Below the pieces are notes generated by a model. It had not been told where the DNA came from. It made no database searches and was given only the letters and a program-made list of their open reading frames with translations. A program made the translations under genes and the position numbers. DNA of 64,000 nt from Streptomyces gilvus (GTDB lineage Bacteria; Actinomycetota; Actinomycetes; Streptomycetales; Streptomycetaceae): the NCBI RefSeq assembly GCF_022513565.1, contig NZ_JAKWBE010000001.1, positions 853,033 to 917,032 of the forward strand, given 5' to 3'. Shown here one piece after another: positions 26,785-35,149 of this stretch (position 1 is the first letter of the stretch; each line of letters opens with the position of its first letter).

Positions 26785-28091
26785 GTGCGGAGGTCCTTCC
26801 CGTGGGTGCGCCCGGCCGTGTCGTACACACGGTCGAGGAGCTCGTCGGCCGGGGTGCGGCCCTGAGCGACATAGCGGTCCCGGTACGCCGTGACGGCGGC
26901 GGTGACCTCGGGGGTGGCGCCGATCCGGGGCAGCGCCTCGATCGCCGCGGTGAAACAGGTGACAGCCGCCTCGTGCAGCTCGGGGTCGGCGAGGCCCGAG
27001 CGGGCCGCGTCCAGCCACAGCGGGTTGTGCGGCGCCGGGAGCGCCATGGCCCGCTCGGCGAGGGGCTTCACCGTGCGGTAGGCGGTCTCGGCGGCCCAGG
27101 GGTCGTCGAAGAGCGCCGTGGTCACGGCGAGCGGGACGATCCAGCCGTCCTCGCCGGGCTGCGCGTCGATCATGCGCAGCTCCAGGAAACCGCGCGGTCT
27201 GACCGGCGGGAACAGGGTCGTGATGTGGTAGTCCAGGTCGGCGCGGGTCGGCCGTCCGGGCGCCGGCGACCTGGTCCACTCCCGGAAGGTCAGCCCCTCC
27301 GGTACGTCCCAGGGCGCGCCGTCGCGCCGTACGCACATCACCGGCGAGTCCAGGACGTGCCGGGCCCAGGCGGCCCGCGGGTCACCCTCCAGCGAGGGTC
27401 CGCCCGCCCGGCCGGTGCCGATCTCCATCCAGGTCAGCTGCCGGGTGGAGCGCCAGCCCGTGGGCTCGGTGTCGGCCAGCGGCGAGTTGGCGAAGGCGGC
27501 CACCAGGACCGCGCCCAGCTGGTGCGCCAGCCACCAGCGCCGTCCGTGACCGAGGGGGCCGGGCTCCTCGTACCCGGCGTCCAGGCACACCTGCACCGAC
27601 GCCGAGGTGCACATCATGCGGCGGCCGGCCGGACCGGTGCGGTCCAGGCAGGTCTCCATGGCGTCGTAGCGCGGCTCGTGCAGGAACCGGCGTGGGGAGT
27701 GCCAGGGGTCGTGGCCGATGCCGACGAGGCCGAGACCGTGCCCGGCGAGCGCCGTACGGACGGCGTCGAGGTCGGCGGATACGGTACCGATGCACTCCGT
27801 CAGGGAGGCGGCGGGCGGCGAGCTCAGCTCCAGCTGGCCGCCGGGCTCTGTGGTGAGCGCCGACCTCAGGGGCACGGTCCGCAGTGCGGCGTAGGCCGCT
27901 CGCAGTCGTTCGTGTGTCACGGGGAGCCGCGGGTCGCGCAGCTCGTGGACGAGCCATTCCAGTTCGACCCCGACGCCCCGGGGCGGGCCGGTCTTGAAAC
28001 ATATGCCCCGTACCAGGGCCTCCACCTCGGCTTCGGTGAGGGCGGTGCGAGGCTCCGTACAGTCGCTGCAGTCGGTCGCTGAATCGGACAT
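26781..28091 (-). CDS. egtA: Glutamate-cysteine ligase EgtA
   Basis: A 436-residue glutamate-cysteine ligase of the GCS2/EgtA family, first gene of the operon. Typical blocks are GVGVELEWLVHE near residue 39, LTTEPGGQLELSSPP, the GIGHDPW strand, MMCTSASVQVCLD and RGFLELRMIDAQP. It makes gamma-glutamylcysteine, the thiol donor for EgtB. ATG at 28091 was chosen over an upstream GTG because AGAAGGGA is correctly spaced. No egtE-type lyase adjoins the operon, so the last step is done by an enzyme encoded elsewhere. Confidence 0.93.
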   Translation of the reverse strand: MSDSATDCSDCTEPRTALTEAEVEALVRGICFKTGPPRGVGVELEWLVHELRDPRLPVTHERLRAAYAALRTVPLRSALTTEPGGQLELSSPPAASLTECIGTVSADLDAVRTALAGHGLGLVGIGHDPWHSPRRFLHEPRYDAMETCLDRTGPAGRRMMCTSASVQVCLDAGYEEPGPLGHGRRWWLAHQLGAVLVAAFANSPLADTEPTGWRSTRQLTWMEIGTGRAGGPSLEGDPRAAWARHVLDSPVMCVRRDGAPWDVPEGLTFREWTRSPAPGRPTRADLDYHITTLFPPVRPRGFLELRMIDAQPGEDGWIVPLAVTTALFDDPWAAETAYRTVKPLAERAMALPAPHNPLWLDAARSGLADPELHEAAVTCFTAAIEALPRIGATPEVTAAVTAYRDRYVAQGRTPADELLDRVYDTAGRTHGKDLRT

Positions 28092-28322
28092 GTCGGATCC
28101 CTTCTGAGGTTCCACCGTGCCGTCGACCCGAGCGCCGGGGGCGCCCGGACGGCGACACCCGTCCCACCCAAAACCCTCGCGCCGATTCGCACAAGGGTGC
28201 GTACCGGCACGTTCCGACTCGGTAATCTCCCCGATCCGGGTGTTTCCTGCGGTTTTCCTGGGTGTTCACGGGTGCGGAAAACTCCGTTGCACCGCATGTC
28301 CAGCATCACCCAGGATGCGTGC

Positions 28323-28385
28323 ATGAGCACGACGGGGGAGCGCGCACGGAGCGCGCACATGGCGCCGACGGGGGTGGCGCCATGA
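28323..28385 (+). CDS. Small ORF coupled to the PARG-like gene
   Basis: A 20-codon frame, starting MSTTGERARSAH and ending VAP, whose TGA overlaps the ATG of the next gene (ATGA). It may serve as a translated leader that brings ribosomes to the PARG-like start. The region also has paired GCGCGCACGGAGCGCGC-like sequence. Its coding status is uncertain. Confidence 0.3.
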   Translation: MSTTGERARSAHMAPTGVAP

Positions 28386-29248
28386 GCGCGCGCCTGCGCG
28401 GCATCGCACACGAGACCGAGCAGATCGTCGCGGCGGGCGCGTACCGCGCGCCCGACGGACACGAGGTGTCCATCGCGGCGGCGGTGACGGCGGCCCGAGC
28501 CGGTACGGCCATGCACGGGCCCGATCCGATACGGACACCGCAGACCGTTTCCGCCGGGACGTTCTCCGAGGTGGCCGGGACGTACTTCGAGGTCCCCGGG
28601 ACGTTCTTCGAGGTCACCGGTGAGAGCAGCCTGGAGGCGGCCCGCAGGGTCGGCGGCGAGGTCGCGGTGCTGAACTTCGCCTCGGCCCGCAACCCCGGCG
28701 GCGGCTTCCTGAACGGCGCGCAGGCCCAGGAGGAGGCCCTGTGCCGCGCCTCCGCGCTCTACACGTGCCTGCGGGAGGCGCCGGAGTTCTACGCACACCA
28801 CCGCGCCCACCGCGACCCGTTCTACACGGACCGTGTCATTCACTCACCGGCCGTCCCCGTCTTCCGCGACGACCGCGGCGGCCTGCTCGACGAGCCGTTC
28901 ACCGCCGGCTTCCTCACGGCGGCGGCCCCGAACGCCGGTGTCGTCCGCCGTACGGCGCCCGAGCGGGCCGCCGACCTGCCGCGGGCCCTGAGGACACGCG
29001 CCGAGCGGGTGCTGGAGACCGCCGCGGCACAGGGCTACCGCCGCCTGGTGCTGGGCGCCTGGGGCTGCGGAGTCTTCCAGAACGACCCGGCGCAGGTGGC
29101 CGGGGCCTTCCGCGCGCTGCTCGGCCCCGACGGCCGCTTCGCCCGGACCTTCGAGCACGTCACGTTCGGCATCCTGGACCGCACGGCCGGGCAGACGGTC
29201 ACAGCGGCGTTCGCACGGGCGTTCCCGCAGCGCCAGCCCCAGCCGTAG
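28382..29248 (+). CDS. TIGR02452-family, bacterial-type poly(ADP-ribose) glycohydrolase
   Basis: A 288-residue macrodomain-like protein. The PARG signature is clear: NPGGGFLNGAQAQEEALCR (GGG followed by QEE, with Glu as catalyst). Later blocks are TDRVIHSPAVPVFRD and YRRLVLGAWGCGVFQNDP. Bacterial members remove poly- or mono-ADP-ribose from proteins. It stands alone, divergent from egtA, and ends at a strong terminator. ATG at 28382 overlaps the stop of a tiny upstream ORF. Confidence 0.87.
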   Translation: MSARLRGIAHETEQIVAAGAYRAPDGHEVSIAAAVTAARAGTAMHGPDPIRTPQTVSAGTFSEVAGTYFEVPGTFFEVTGESSLEAARRVGGEVAVLNFASARNPGGGFLNGAQAQEEALCRASALYTCLREAPEFYAHHRAHRDPFYTDRVIHSPAVPVFRDDRGGLLDEPFTAGFLTAAAPNAGVVRRTAPERAADLPRALRTRAERVLETAAAQGYRRLVLGAWGCGVFQNDPAQVAGAFRALLGPDGRFARTFEHVTFGILDRTAGQTVTAAFARAFPQRQPQP

Positions 29249-29272
29249 CCGAACCGGTCCTACCGCCCGGAG

Positions 29273-29323
29273 AGCTGGCGAGTCCCCCGCAGACGGGGGA
29301 TGCTGCGGGGGACTCACCCAGCT
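29273..29323. terminator. Strong bidirectional terminator
   Basis: A perfect 13-bp stem (29280-29292 with 29303-29315) is extended outward by AGCTGG/CCAGCT (29273-29278 with 29318-29323). It lies between the convergent PARG-like and cupin genes. Confidence 0.85.
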
Positions 29324-29367
29324 AGACGGACGAAGAACGGGCGGAGTTCCCGAGTCGGCGAGATTGT

Positions 29368-29745
29368 TCAGCGGGCCCGGCCGATCCGCATGCCGGGGCG
29401 GCGGCGGTGGACGGTCAGATAGGCGAGACCGTCGTCGCCTGCGGTGAGGCCGCGGGTGGAGCCGTGGGGGAGCCAGAGCAGAGCGCCGGTGCTGAGCGGC
29501 TGTTTCTCGCCGTCCGGGCCGGCGGCCACGAAGCCGTCGCCGGAGACGACCAGCAGCAGCACGTCCAGGTCCGGTTCGGCGTGCGGGGCGACATGGCGGC
29601 CCGGGGACAGCCGGACGACATTGGCGTCGAGTTGGCGCCCGCTCTCGGTGAGCTTCCACAACACACCGCCGACGTCGGGTGAGGTGTCGGTCAAGGCGGT
29701 GATGTCACCAAGGACGCGCGGGACCGCTTCCTCTTCGCCTGTCAT
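29368..29745 (-). CDS. Cupin-domain protein
   Basis: A 125-residue single-domain cupin. The cupin motif 1 region is GRHVAPHAEPDLDVLLLVVSG and motif 2 is TGALLWLPHGSTRGL. Metal ligands are only partly conserved, so it may bind a ligand rather than catalyse. It is divergent from a Cys-motif HTH regulator across a 65-bp AT-rich intergenic stretch, suggesting joint control. Confidence 0.8.
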   Translation of the reverse strand: MTGEEEAVPRVLGDITALTDTSPDVGGVLWKLTESGRQLDANVVRLSPGRHVAPHAEPDLDVLLLVVSGDGFVAAGPDGEKQPLSTGALLWLPHGSTRGLTAGDDGLAYLTVHRRRPGMRIGRAR

Positions 29746-29780
29746 GCGCTCTCTCCCTGTTCTCGCTCTCCGCCGGTCTC

Positions 29781-29810
29781 ACTAATTATTACAGGTACTA
29801 TTTGGAGTAA
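29781..29810 (+). promoter_or_regulatory. AT-rich divergent promoter/operator region
   Basis: The segment ACTAATTATTACAGGTACTA and the following TTTGGAGTAA are strikingly AT-rich for this genome and lie directly before the HTH regulator, opposite the cupin gene. TACTAT could be its -10 box and an autoregulatory site is likely. Confidence 0.45.
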
Positions 29811-30539
29811 ATGGCTTCGGTGGAAGGAAGGGTGGGCAGGGGCATGGCCGCCACGCGTACGAGCCCGCGCCGCGGCGAGGTTCTCGCCGTGCTGCGGGCC
29901 GCCGGAACCCCGCTCGGCGTCACGGAGACGGCGGAGCGCATCGGCGTCCATCCCAACACCGTGCGCTTCCATCTGGACGCGCTGGTGGGGGAGGGGCTGG
30001 TCGAGCGGCAGGTACAGGAGCCGTCCGGCCGGGGGCGCCCGCGCACTGTGTACGCCCCGCGACCGGGTATGGACCGCGGCGGACGTCGTGGCTATCAGTT
30101 GCTGGCCCGGATGCTGCTCAGCCATCTCACGGCCACGGGAGCGGGGGCGACCGCTGCCGCCACGGAGACCGGGCGGGCCTGGGGGCGTTTCCTGGTCGAG
30201 CCGCTGCCGCCGTTCGCGCCGCCGGGCCCTGAGGAATCGGCGGCCCGCCTGGTGCGGTTGCTGGACGACCTGGGCTTCGCACCGGATCCGGAGACCGGCC
30301 CGGTGCCGTCGCGGATCCGGCTGAGGCACTGTCCCTTCCTCGAACTCGCCGAGGAGCACGGGAATTTGGTCTGCCCGCTCCATCTGGCCCTCATGCAGGG
30401 CGCGTTGGCGGAACTGGACGCCCCGCTGGCCGCGACCGACCTGGAACCGTTCGCCGAACCGGAGGCGTGCGTGGCCCACTTGGCGCCCGTGCGGTCAGCG
30501 CCGCCCGCTTCGGAACAGACAGCAGAAAGGCAGGTCTGA
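29811..30539 (+). CDS. HTH regulator with SufR-like C-terminal cysteine motif
   Basis: A 242-residue transcriptional regulator. Residues ~20-80 are a winged helix of the ArsR/DeoR-like type (RRGEVLAVLRAAGTPLGVTE...NTVRFHLDAL). The C-terminal domain carries RHCPFLELAEEHGNLVCPLH, matching the NCPF...VC motif of SufR-like regulators, some of which hold an Fe-S cluster. It may therefore sense redox or iron. ATG at 29811 follows GGAG. The downstream membrane protein is coupled by TGATG. The divergent cupin gene is a likely target. Confidence 0.8.
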   Translation: MASVEGRVGRGMAATRTSPRRGEVLAVLRAAGTPLGVTETAERIGVHPNTVRFHLDALVGEGLVERQVQEPSGRGRPRTVYAPRPGMDRGGRRGYQLLARMLLSHLTATGAGATAAATETGRAWGRFLVEPLPPFAPPGPEESAARLVRLLDDLGFAPDPETGPVPSRIRLRHCPFLELAEEHGNLVCPLHLALMQGALAELDAPLAATDLEPFAEPEACVAHLAPVRSAPPASEQTAERQV

Positions 30540-30967
30540 TGTACCCCACGTGGGCCGCGACCGCGGTCGCCCTCACCTTCGTCTGGCTGGGGATGGTGCT
30601 GGCGATCTCCTTCCTGGAGGCACCGCTGAAGTTCCGTGCCCCGGGCGTGACCGTCCCCATCGGGCTGGGCATCGGGCGGCTGGTCTTCCGGGCGCTGAAC
30701 CTGGTGGAAGCGGCGTTCGCCGTCGCGGTCGTGATCGCCGTCGTCGTGGGCGATCCGACGGCGGTTGTCACGGCACCGGTCGCCGCCGCGGCCGTCCTGC
30801 TCCTCGCCCAGCTCCTCGTCGTACGCCCCCGCCTCAACCGCAGGTCGGACCGCATCCTGGCGGGCGAGGACCTGCCCCGCTCACGGGAGCACCTCTATTA
30901 CATCGCCCTGGAGGCAGCGAAGGTCGCAGCCCTGATCGCGCTGGGAGTGGGCCTCCTGACGGTGTGA
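30539..30967 (+). CDS. Small integral membrane protein
   Basis: A 142-residue protein with four hydrophobic segments (roughly residues 5-27, 45-70, 75-95 and 120-142) and a cytoplasmic-type basic loop (VVRPRLNRRSDRIL). I do not recognise a characterised family. The start overlaps the regulator stop by one base, so the two are made together. It may be the effector of the Cys-motif regulator or a sensor partner. Confidence 0.75.
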   Translation: MYPTWAATAVALTFVWLGMVLAISFLEAPLKFRAPGVTVPIGLGIGRLVFRALNLVEAAFAVAVVIAVVVGDPTAVVTAPVAAAAVLLLAQLLVVRPRLNRRSDRILAGEDLPRSREHLYYIALEAAKVAALIALGVGLLTV

Positions 30968-31070
30968 GACCCGGGACCCTCGACTGGCCCGCCCTGCTCT
31001 CCTCGGGCATCGCCCGCGGGGGTTTCATGCCGGGCTTGGCGTGACCCCGGCCCAGCAACGGCCAGGGCGT

Positions 31071-31517
31071 TCAGCTCCAGCCGTACCGCTCCGCGAGCCG
31101 CCGCCGCACCAGGTTGAACCGCCCGCGGTCCAGCGCGCAGGCCTCGCGGCGCATTCCGGCCTCATGCAGGCGCAGCACCCGGTCCACGTCGACCCATGAG
31201 TCACGCCCCGAGCGGTCCCAGGGGCCGCTGCCGATCGCGACCCACTCGCGGTCGTCGTCGTGCCGCTTGCTGGACAGCTGGACGGCGAGCAGGGTGCCGG
31301 TGGCCTCGCGGGCGACGACCAGGACGGGGCGGTCCTTGCCGCGGCCGTCGTTCTCCTCGAACGGCACCCACGTCCACACGATCTCGCCGGGGTCGGGGTC
31401 GCCGTCATGCGCGGGGGAGTACTCGGTACGCACCGTGCCCACCCGGCGCGGATCGGCCTCGGTGGTGGCACTGGCGCCGAAGCGGCCGGGAACGTTCTCA
31501 TCGGTAAACGCAGTCAC
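31071..31517 (-). CDS. PemK/MazF-family protein
   Basis: A 148-residue protein with the PemK/MazF beta-barrel pattern: GEIVWTWVPFEENDGRGKDRPVLVVAREA, then VQLSSKRHDD and a C-terminal helix (LDRGRFNLVRRRLAERYGW). In toxin-antitoxin systems such proteins cut RNA. Here no antitoxin gene precedes it and the N-terminus is extended by ~35 residues, so it may be a solitary, non-toxic relative. The GTG start has a TAAGGT box 6 nt upstream (leaderless). Confidence 0.75.
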   Translation of the reverse strand: MTAFTDENVPGRFGASATTEADPRRVGTVRTEYSPAHDGDPDPGEIVWTWVPFEENDGRGKDRPVLVVAREATGTLLAVQLSSKRHDDDREWVAIGSGPWDRSGRDSWVDVDRVLRLHEAGMRREACALDRGRFNLVRRRLAERYGWS

Positions 31518-31523
31518 GCACGC

Positions 31524-31529
31524 ACCTTA
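31524..31529 (-). promoter_or_regulatory. -10 box of the PemK-like gene
   Basis: Reads TAAGGT on the minus strand, 6 nt before the GTG start. Confidence 0.35.
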
Positions 31530-31657
31530 AGGTCTGTCCTCACGCGGTGCGCGGGCGGGCTCAGCCGGAGGACTCCTCCGCGGCCTGTTCTGCGGCGGGC
31601 AAGACGGCGCGTGACGAACACGGGGCGCGAACCGCGGGCAACGGCGGCGCACATGGG

Positions 31658-31687
31658 CCGGGGGCCCTCGAAGCCGAGGACCCCCGG
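31658..31687 (-). terminator. Terminator of the flotillin unit
   Basis: CCGGGGG and CCTCG (31658-31670) pair with CGAGG and CCCCCGG (31675-31687), interrupted by one mismatch and closed by a 4-nt loop. It lies 25 nt after the flotillin stop on the minus strand. Confidence 0.7.
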
Positions 31688-31711
31688 ATGTGCTGTGCGG
31701 ACCCCCGTCCG

Positions 31712-33199
31712 TCAGCCCTCCTTCTCCACCGGCACCCGCTGCGACGGCGGGGCCGCGACGCCGTTCAGGGACGGTGAAGTGCCGGTCGCGGGCTGGGAGT
31801 TCTGGTTCATCGAGGCCAGCAGCTGGCGGGCGAGGCCAAGGCCCGTACCGCCCATGGTCAGCGCCTTGGCGAGCATGTCGGCCATGCCGTCGGCCCCGTT
31901 GAGCACCACCATGTTGTCGACGCTGCCGAAGGCGGACGCGCCCGCCTTCACGATCTCCGGCCAGTTCTCGGCGAGTTGCTGCGCGACGACGGCCTCCTGG
32001 TTCTCGGCGAGGGCGGCGGCCCGCGCCTTGATGGCCTCCGCCTCGGCGAGGCCCTTGGCCTTGGTCGCCTCGGCGTCCGCCAGACCCCTCGCCTGCGCGG
32101 CCGCCGCCTCGGCCTCACCGGTGGCCCGCGTGGCGGCCGCCGTGGCGGAACCCCGGGTCTTGGTCGCCTCGGCCTCGGCCCCCGCGGCCGTCTTGACCCG
32201 GGTCGCCTCGGCCGCCGCCGCGAGCTCCGTCTCCTTCGCCTTGGCCTGCGCCGCCGAGATCCGCGCGTCACGCTCGGCCTCGGCGAGTGTGCGCTTCTCG
32301 TAGGCCTTGGCGTCCGCCGGCTTGCGGACGTCCGCCTGCAGTTGCTGCTCCCGCCGGTGCGCCTCGAGTTCGGCGACCCGTGTCTCCTGGACGACGACCT
32401 CCTGCCGTGCGGCCGCGTCCGCCAGCGGACCGGCCTGCCGCGCCTTCGCGGCCGCCTTGTCCCGCTCGGCCTGGTAGCCGGCCTGCAGGATCTCACTGTC
32501 CCGGGTCGCCTCCGCCATCCGCGCGAACGACTGTTGCTCGGCCTCGGTGGCCAGCCGGTTCGCCTCGGCCTGCGCGATGCGCGCGTCCCGCTGGACGGCC
32601 GCCGCGTGCGGCATCGCCAGGTTCTGGATGTACCCGGTCGGGTCCTCGATCTCGTGGATCTGCAGGGAGTCGACGATGAGCCCCAGCTTCTCCATCTCCG
32701 TGCCGCAGGCGGCCCGGGTCTGCGCGGTGAGCTTCTCCCGGTCGCGGATCATGTCCTCGACCGTCAACCCGCCGACGATGGACCGCAGATGACCGGCGAA
32801 CACGTTGTGCACCCGCTCCGCCATCAGCTTCTGCTGGTCCAGGAACCGCCGGGACGCGTTGGCGATCGACACGAAGTCGTCGCCCACCTTGAAGATGACC
32901 ACGCCCCGCACCTTGAGCGGAATGCCCTGGTGGGTCACGCAGTCCACGTGCAGTTCGGTCTCGTTCAGGTCGAGCGAGAGCTTGCGCACCGCCTGCACCC
33001 CGGGCAGCACCAGGGTGCCGCGCCCGGTGACGATGCGGAATCCCATGCCCTCCTCCAAGCCCTCGGTACGGTGCTTGGAGCCGGAGATGACCAGCGCCTC
33101 GTTGGGTTCCGCGACACGCCACATCGCCTTGAACAGACCGATCAGAACGAGAACGGCGGCGACCACCACTCCCGCAACGACGCCGACAACCATCGGCAT
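31712..33199 (-). CDS. Flotillin-like SPFH-domain membrane protein
   Basis: A 495-residue flotillin. One N-terminal membrane helix (residues ~3-23) is followed by an SPFH/prohibitin domain (IVTGRGTLVLPGVQAVRKLS...IVGGLTVEDMIRDRE) and a long Ala/Glu-rich coiled coil (~residues 190-400), then a conserved ENWPEIVKAGASAFGSVD tail. Flotillins scaffold membrane microdomains. ATG at 33199 was preferred because AAGGGGGC stands just before it; an ATG at 33214 would add five residues. An NfeD-like gene precedes it, the common bacterial pairing. Confidence 0.88.
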   Translation of the reverse strand: MPMVVGVVAGVVVAAVLVLIGLFKAMWRVAEPNEALVISGSKHRTEGLEEGMGFRIVTGRGTLVLPGVQAVRKLSLDLNETELHVDCVTHQGIPLKVRGVVIFKVGDDFVSIANASRRFLDQQKLMAERVHNVFAGHLRSIVGGLTVEDMIRDREKLTAQTRAACGTEMEKLGLIVDSLQIHEIEDPTGYIQNLAMPHAAAVQRDARIAQAEANRLATEAEQQSFARMAEATRDSEILQAGYQAERDKAAAKARQAGPLADAAARQEVVVQETRVAELEAHRREQQLQADVRKPADAKAYEKRTLAEAERDARISAAQAKAKETELAAAAEATRVKTAAGAEAEATKTRGSATAAATRATGEAEAAAAQARGLADAEATKAKGLAEAEAIKARAAALAENQEAVVAQQLAENWPEIVKAGASAFGSVDNMVVLNGADGMADMLAKALTMGGTGLGLARQLLASMNQNSQPATGTSPSLNGVAAPPSQRVPVEKEG

Positions 33200-33379
33200 A
33201 CGCCCCCTTTGCATGGTGCCCTCTCGGCACCGAACGAAGGGAGTGTGCTCCCGCGCGGCGCCGGGGAGAAGACGCCTGCGAATCCTTGTCGTTTTCTTGA
33301 CGCACGCCCCCTTGAACAGGCTCTCACCTGCGCGGAAGCGGGCTCACGTGTCGCCAGGGAGCCGGGGCGGGGGAGCGGC

Positions 33380-33598
33380 TCAGACGTCGTACGCCGCGGT
33401 CACGTAGACCGTCCGCGGCGGGAGGTACTCCACGACCATCACCACCGTGCCCCGCTCGATCCGCGCCGCCCCGGTGGCCGGATACGCGAGGAAGTGCTCG
33501 GCCCCGCCGCGCACCCGCACGATCACCTCGCCGACGAGCCCGGGCCCGACCGTGCCGGTGACCCGCCCCATGAGCCCGACCATCGACGCATCGTCCAT
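33380..33598 (-). CDS. Small NfeD-like OB-fold protein
   Basis: A 72-residue protein with the beta-barrel character of NfeD C-terminal domains: GLMGRVTGTVGPGLVGEVIVRV, then ARIERGTVVMVVEYLPPRTVYV. There is no protease or membrane domain. It sits 180 bp upstream of flotillin on the same strand. An alternative ATG at 33619 adds seven residues and would begin 6 nt after the amidase stop. Function is inferred from the flotillin-NfeD pairing. Confidence 0.65.
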   Translation of the reverse strand: MDDASMVGLMGRVTGTVGPGLVGEVIVRVRGGAEHFLAYPATGAARIERGTVVMVVEYLPPRTVYVTAAYDV

Positions 33599-33624
33599 GG
33601 CCACAGGGTACGGGTCCATCTCGC

Positions 33625-35046
33625 CTACGCCGCCGGTGAACCCGTGACGACCTGCGGCGGCGGCCACGCCTCGTGCCAGCGCAACTCCGTCTCCGCCTGC
33701 GCCGCGAGAGAGACCAACAGTGGCTCGCTGCCCGCGGGGCCCAGGAGTTGGGCGCCGACGGGCAGGCCGTCGACGAACCCGGCCGGGACGTTGACGCCGG
33801 GCCAGCCCAGTACGTTCCACGGCCACGCGTAGGGGCAGGCGGCGATCATCGCGCGGTCGGTGGCGAGCCCGCTCAGCGACAGCATCGCGCCGACGCGCGG
33901 CGGGGGAGCGGCCGTGGTGGGCGCGAGGACGACGTCGTACGAGCGGAACAACGCGCCGATACGGCGGTGCAGGACCGCCTCCTGCTGCCGCGCCACCCTC
34001 AGCGGCGCCCCGCCGAGCAGCCGCCCCAGCCGCGCGGCGTCGCGGGTGCGGCGGTCGAGGAGGGTGGGGAAGGGGGCCTCGCGGACACGTTCGGCGAGGC
34101 CGACCGTCGCGCGGGGGACGAAGGTCAGCCCGATCTGGCCGTACGGCGGGTCGGCCTCTTCCACCCTGTGTCCCAAGGAGTCGAGTTTCTCGGCGAGTTG
34201 GACGACGCGTCGGCGTACCTCCGGCTGCAGACGCGCGGGCAGCGCGGTGAATGGCGGCTTGAGGGCGAGTGCGATGCGCAGCCGGCCGGGATCGCGGCCG
34301 ACCGCCTCGGAGGCGTCGATGCGGGCCGGGCGGTGCGGGTCGAGATCGTGGTTGCCGCTCGCCGCGTCGAGCAGCAGGGCCGCGTCCGCGACCGTACGGG
34401 CGAGGGTGCCGTTGACGGTGATGCCCTGGAAGGACTCGCCGCGGGGCCAGGTGGAGATGCGGCCGCGCTGGGGCTTGATGCCGATCAGATGGGTCCAGGA
34501 GGCGGGGATGCGGACGGAGCCGGCGCCGTCGGAGCCCAGGGCGGCGGGCACGAGGCCGGCGGCGACGGCGGCGGCCGAACCGCCGGAGGAGCCGCCCGGG
34601 GTGTGCTCCGGGTTCCACGGGTTGCGGGTCGCGCCGAACGCGGGCCCCTCGGTGAAGGGCCACTGCCCGAACTCGCAGGTGTTGGTCTTGCCGACGACGA
34701 CCGCACCGGCGGCCCTCAGCCGCCGTACGGCTTCCCCGTCCTTCGCCACCGGCGGGAACTCACCCTCGCACCCGAACGCGGTCGGCTCGCCGGCCACATC
34801 CGTGTCGTCCTTGACGGCGACGGGCACGCCGAGCAGCGGTTTGCGGATGCAGGCGGCCAACTCCCGGTCCGCGGCGTCCGCTTCGGCGAGTGCGGCCTCG
34901 CCGCGTACGACCCGAAAGGCGTTGAGGGAGGACTGGGTCGCGTCGATCCGTGCCAGCGCCCGCTCGACCAGCGCACGGGAGGTCACCTCACCGGCGGCCA
35001 GCGCCCGTGCGGACTCAGCCAGCCCTGCGGCACGGTCGAGCGTCAT
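33625..35046 (-). CDS. Amidase (amidase-signature family)
   Basis: A 473-residue amidase-signature hydrolase. The Ser-cisSer-Lys triad is visible: Lys in LGVPVAVKDDTDV, the cis-Ser in TPGGSSGGSAAA, and the nucleophile in GSDGAGSVRIPA. It hydrolyses an unknown amide; it is not part of a gatCAB set, so tRNA amidation is unlikely. Upstream of the NfeD-like and flotillin genes on the same strand, so it may share their transcript. Confidence 0.87.
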   Translation of the reverse strand: MTLDRAAGLAESARALAAGEVTSRALVERALARIDATQSSLNAFRVVRGEAALAEADAADRELAACIRKPLLGVPVAVKDDTDVAGEPTAFGCEGEFPPVAKDGEAVRRLRAAGAVVVGKTNTCEFGQWPFTEGPAFGATRNPWNPEHTPGGSSGGSAAAVAAGLVPAALGSDGAGSVRIPASWTHLIGIKPQRGRISTWPRGESFQGITVNGTLARTVADAALLLDAASGNHDLDPHRPARIDASEAVGRDPGRLRIALALKPPFTALPARLQPEVRRRVVQLAEKLDSLGHRVEEADPPYGQIGLTFVPRATVGLAERVREAPFPTLLDRRTRDAARLGRLLGGAPLRVARQQEAVLHRRIGALFRSYDVVLAPTTAAPPPRVGAMLSLSGLATDRAMIAACPYAWPWNVLGWPGVNVPAGFVDGLPVGAQLLGPAGSEPLLVSLAAQAETELRWHEAWPPPQVVTGSPAA

Positions 35047-35149
35047 GGGACCACCTCCGGGAACGTCTGCCTACCGAACGGTAACGTCCGTGGGCCCGCA
35101 GCGGTACGGAATCTCGAACATCCCTGACCCGAGGGGGTTGATCGAGCGC

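Noticed and set aside
31071..31517. A toxin-antitoxin pair
   Set aside because: The PemK-like fold is present, but no small antitoxin frame precedes or overlaps it, so a functional pair is not supported.
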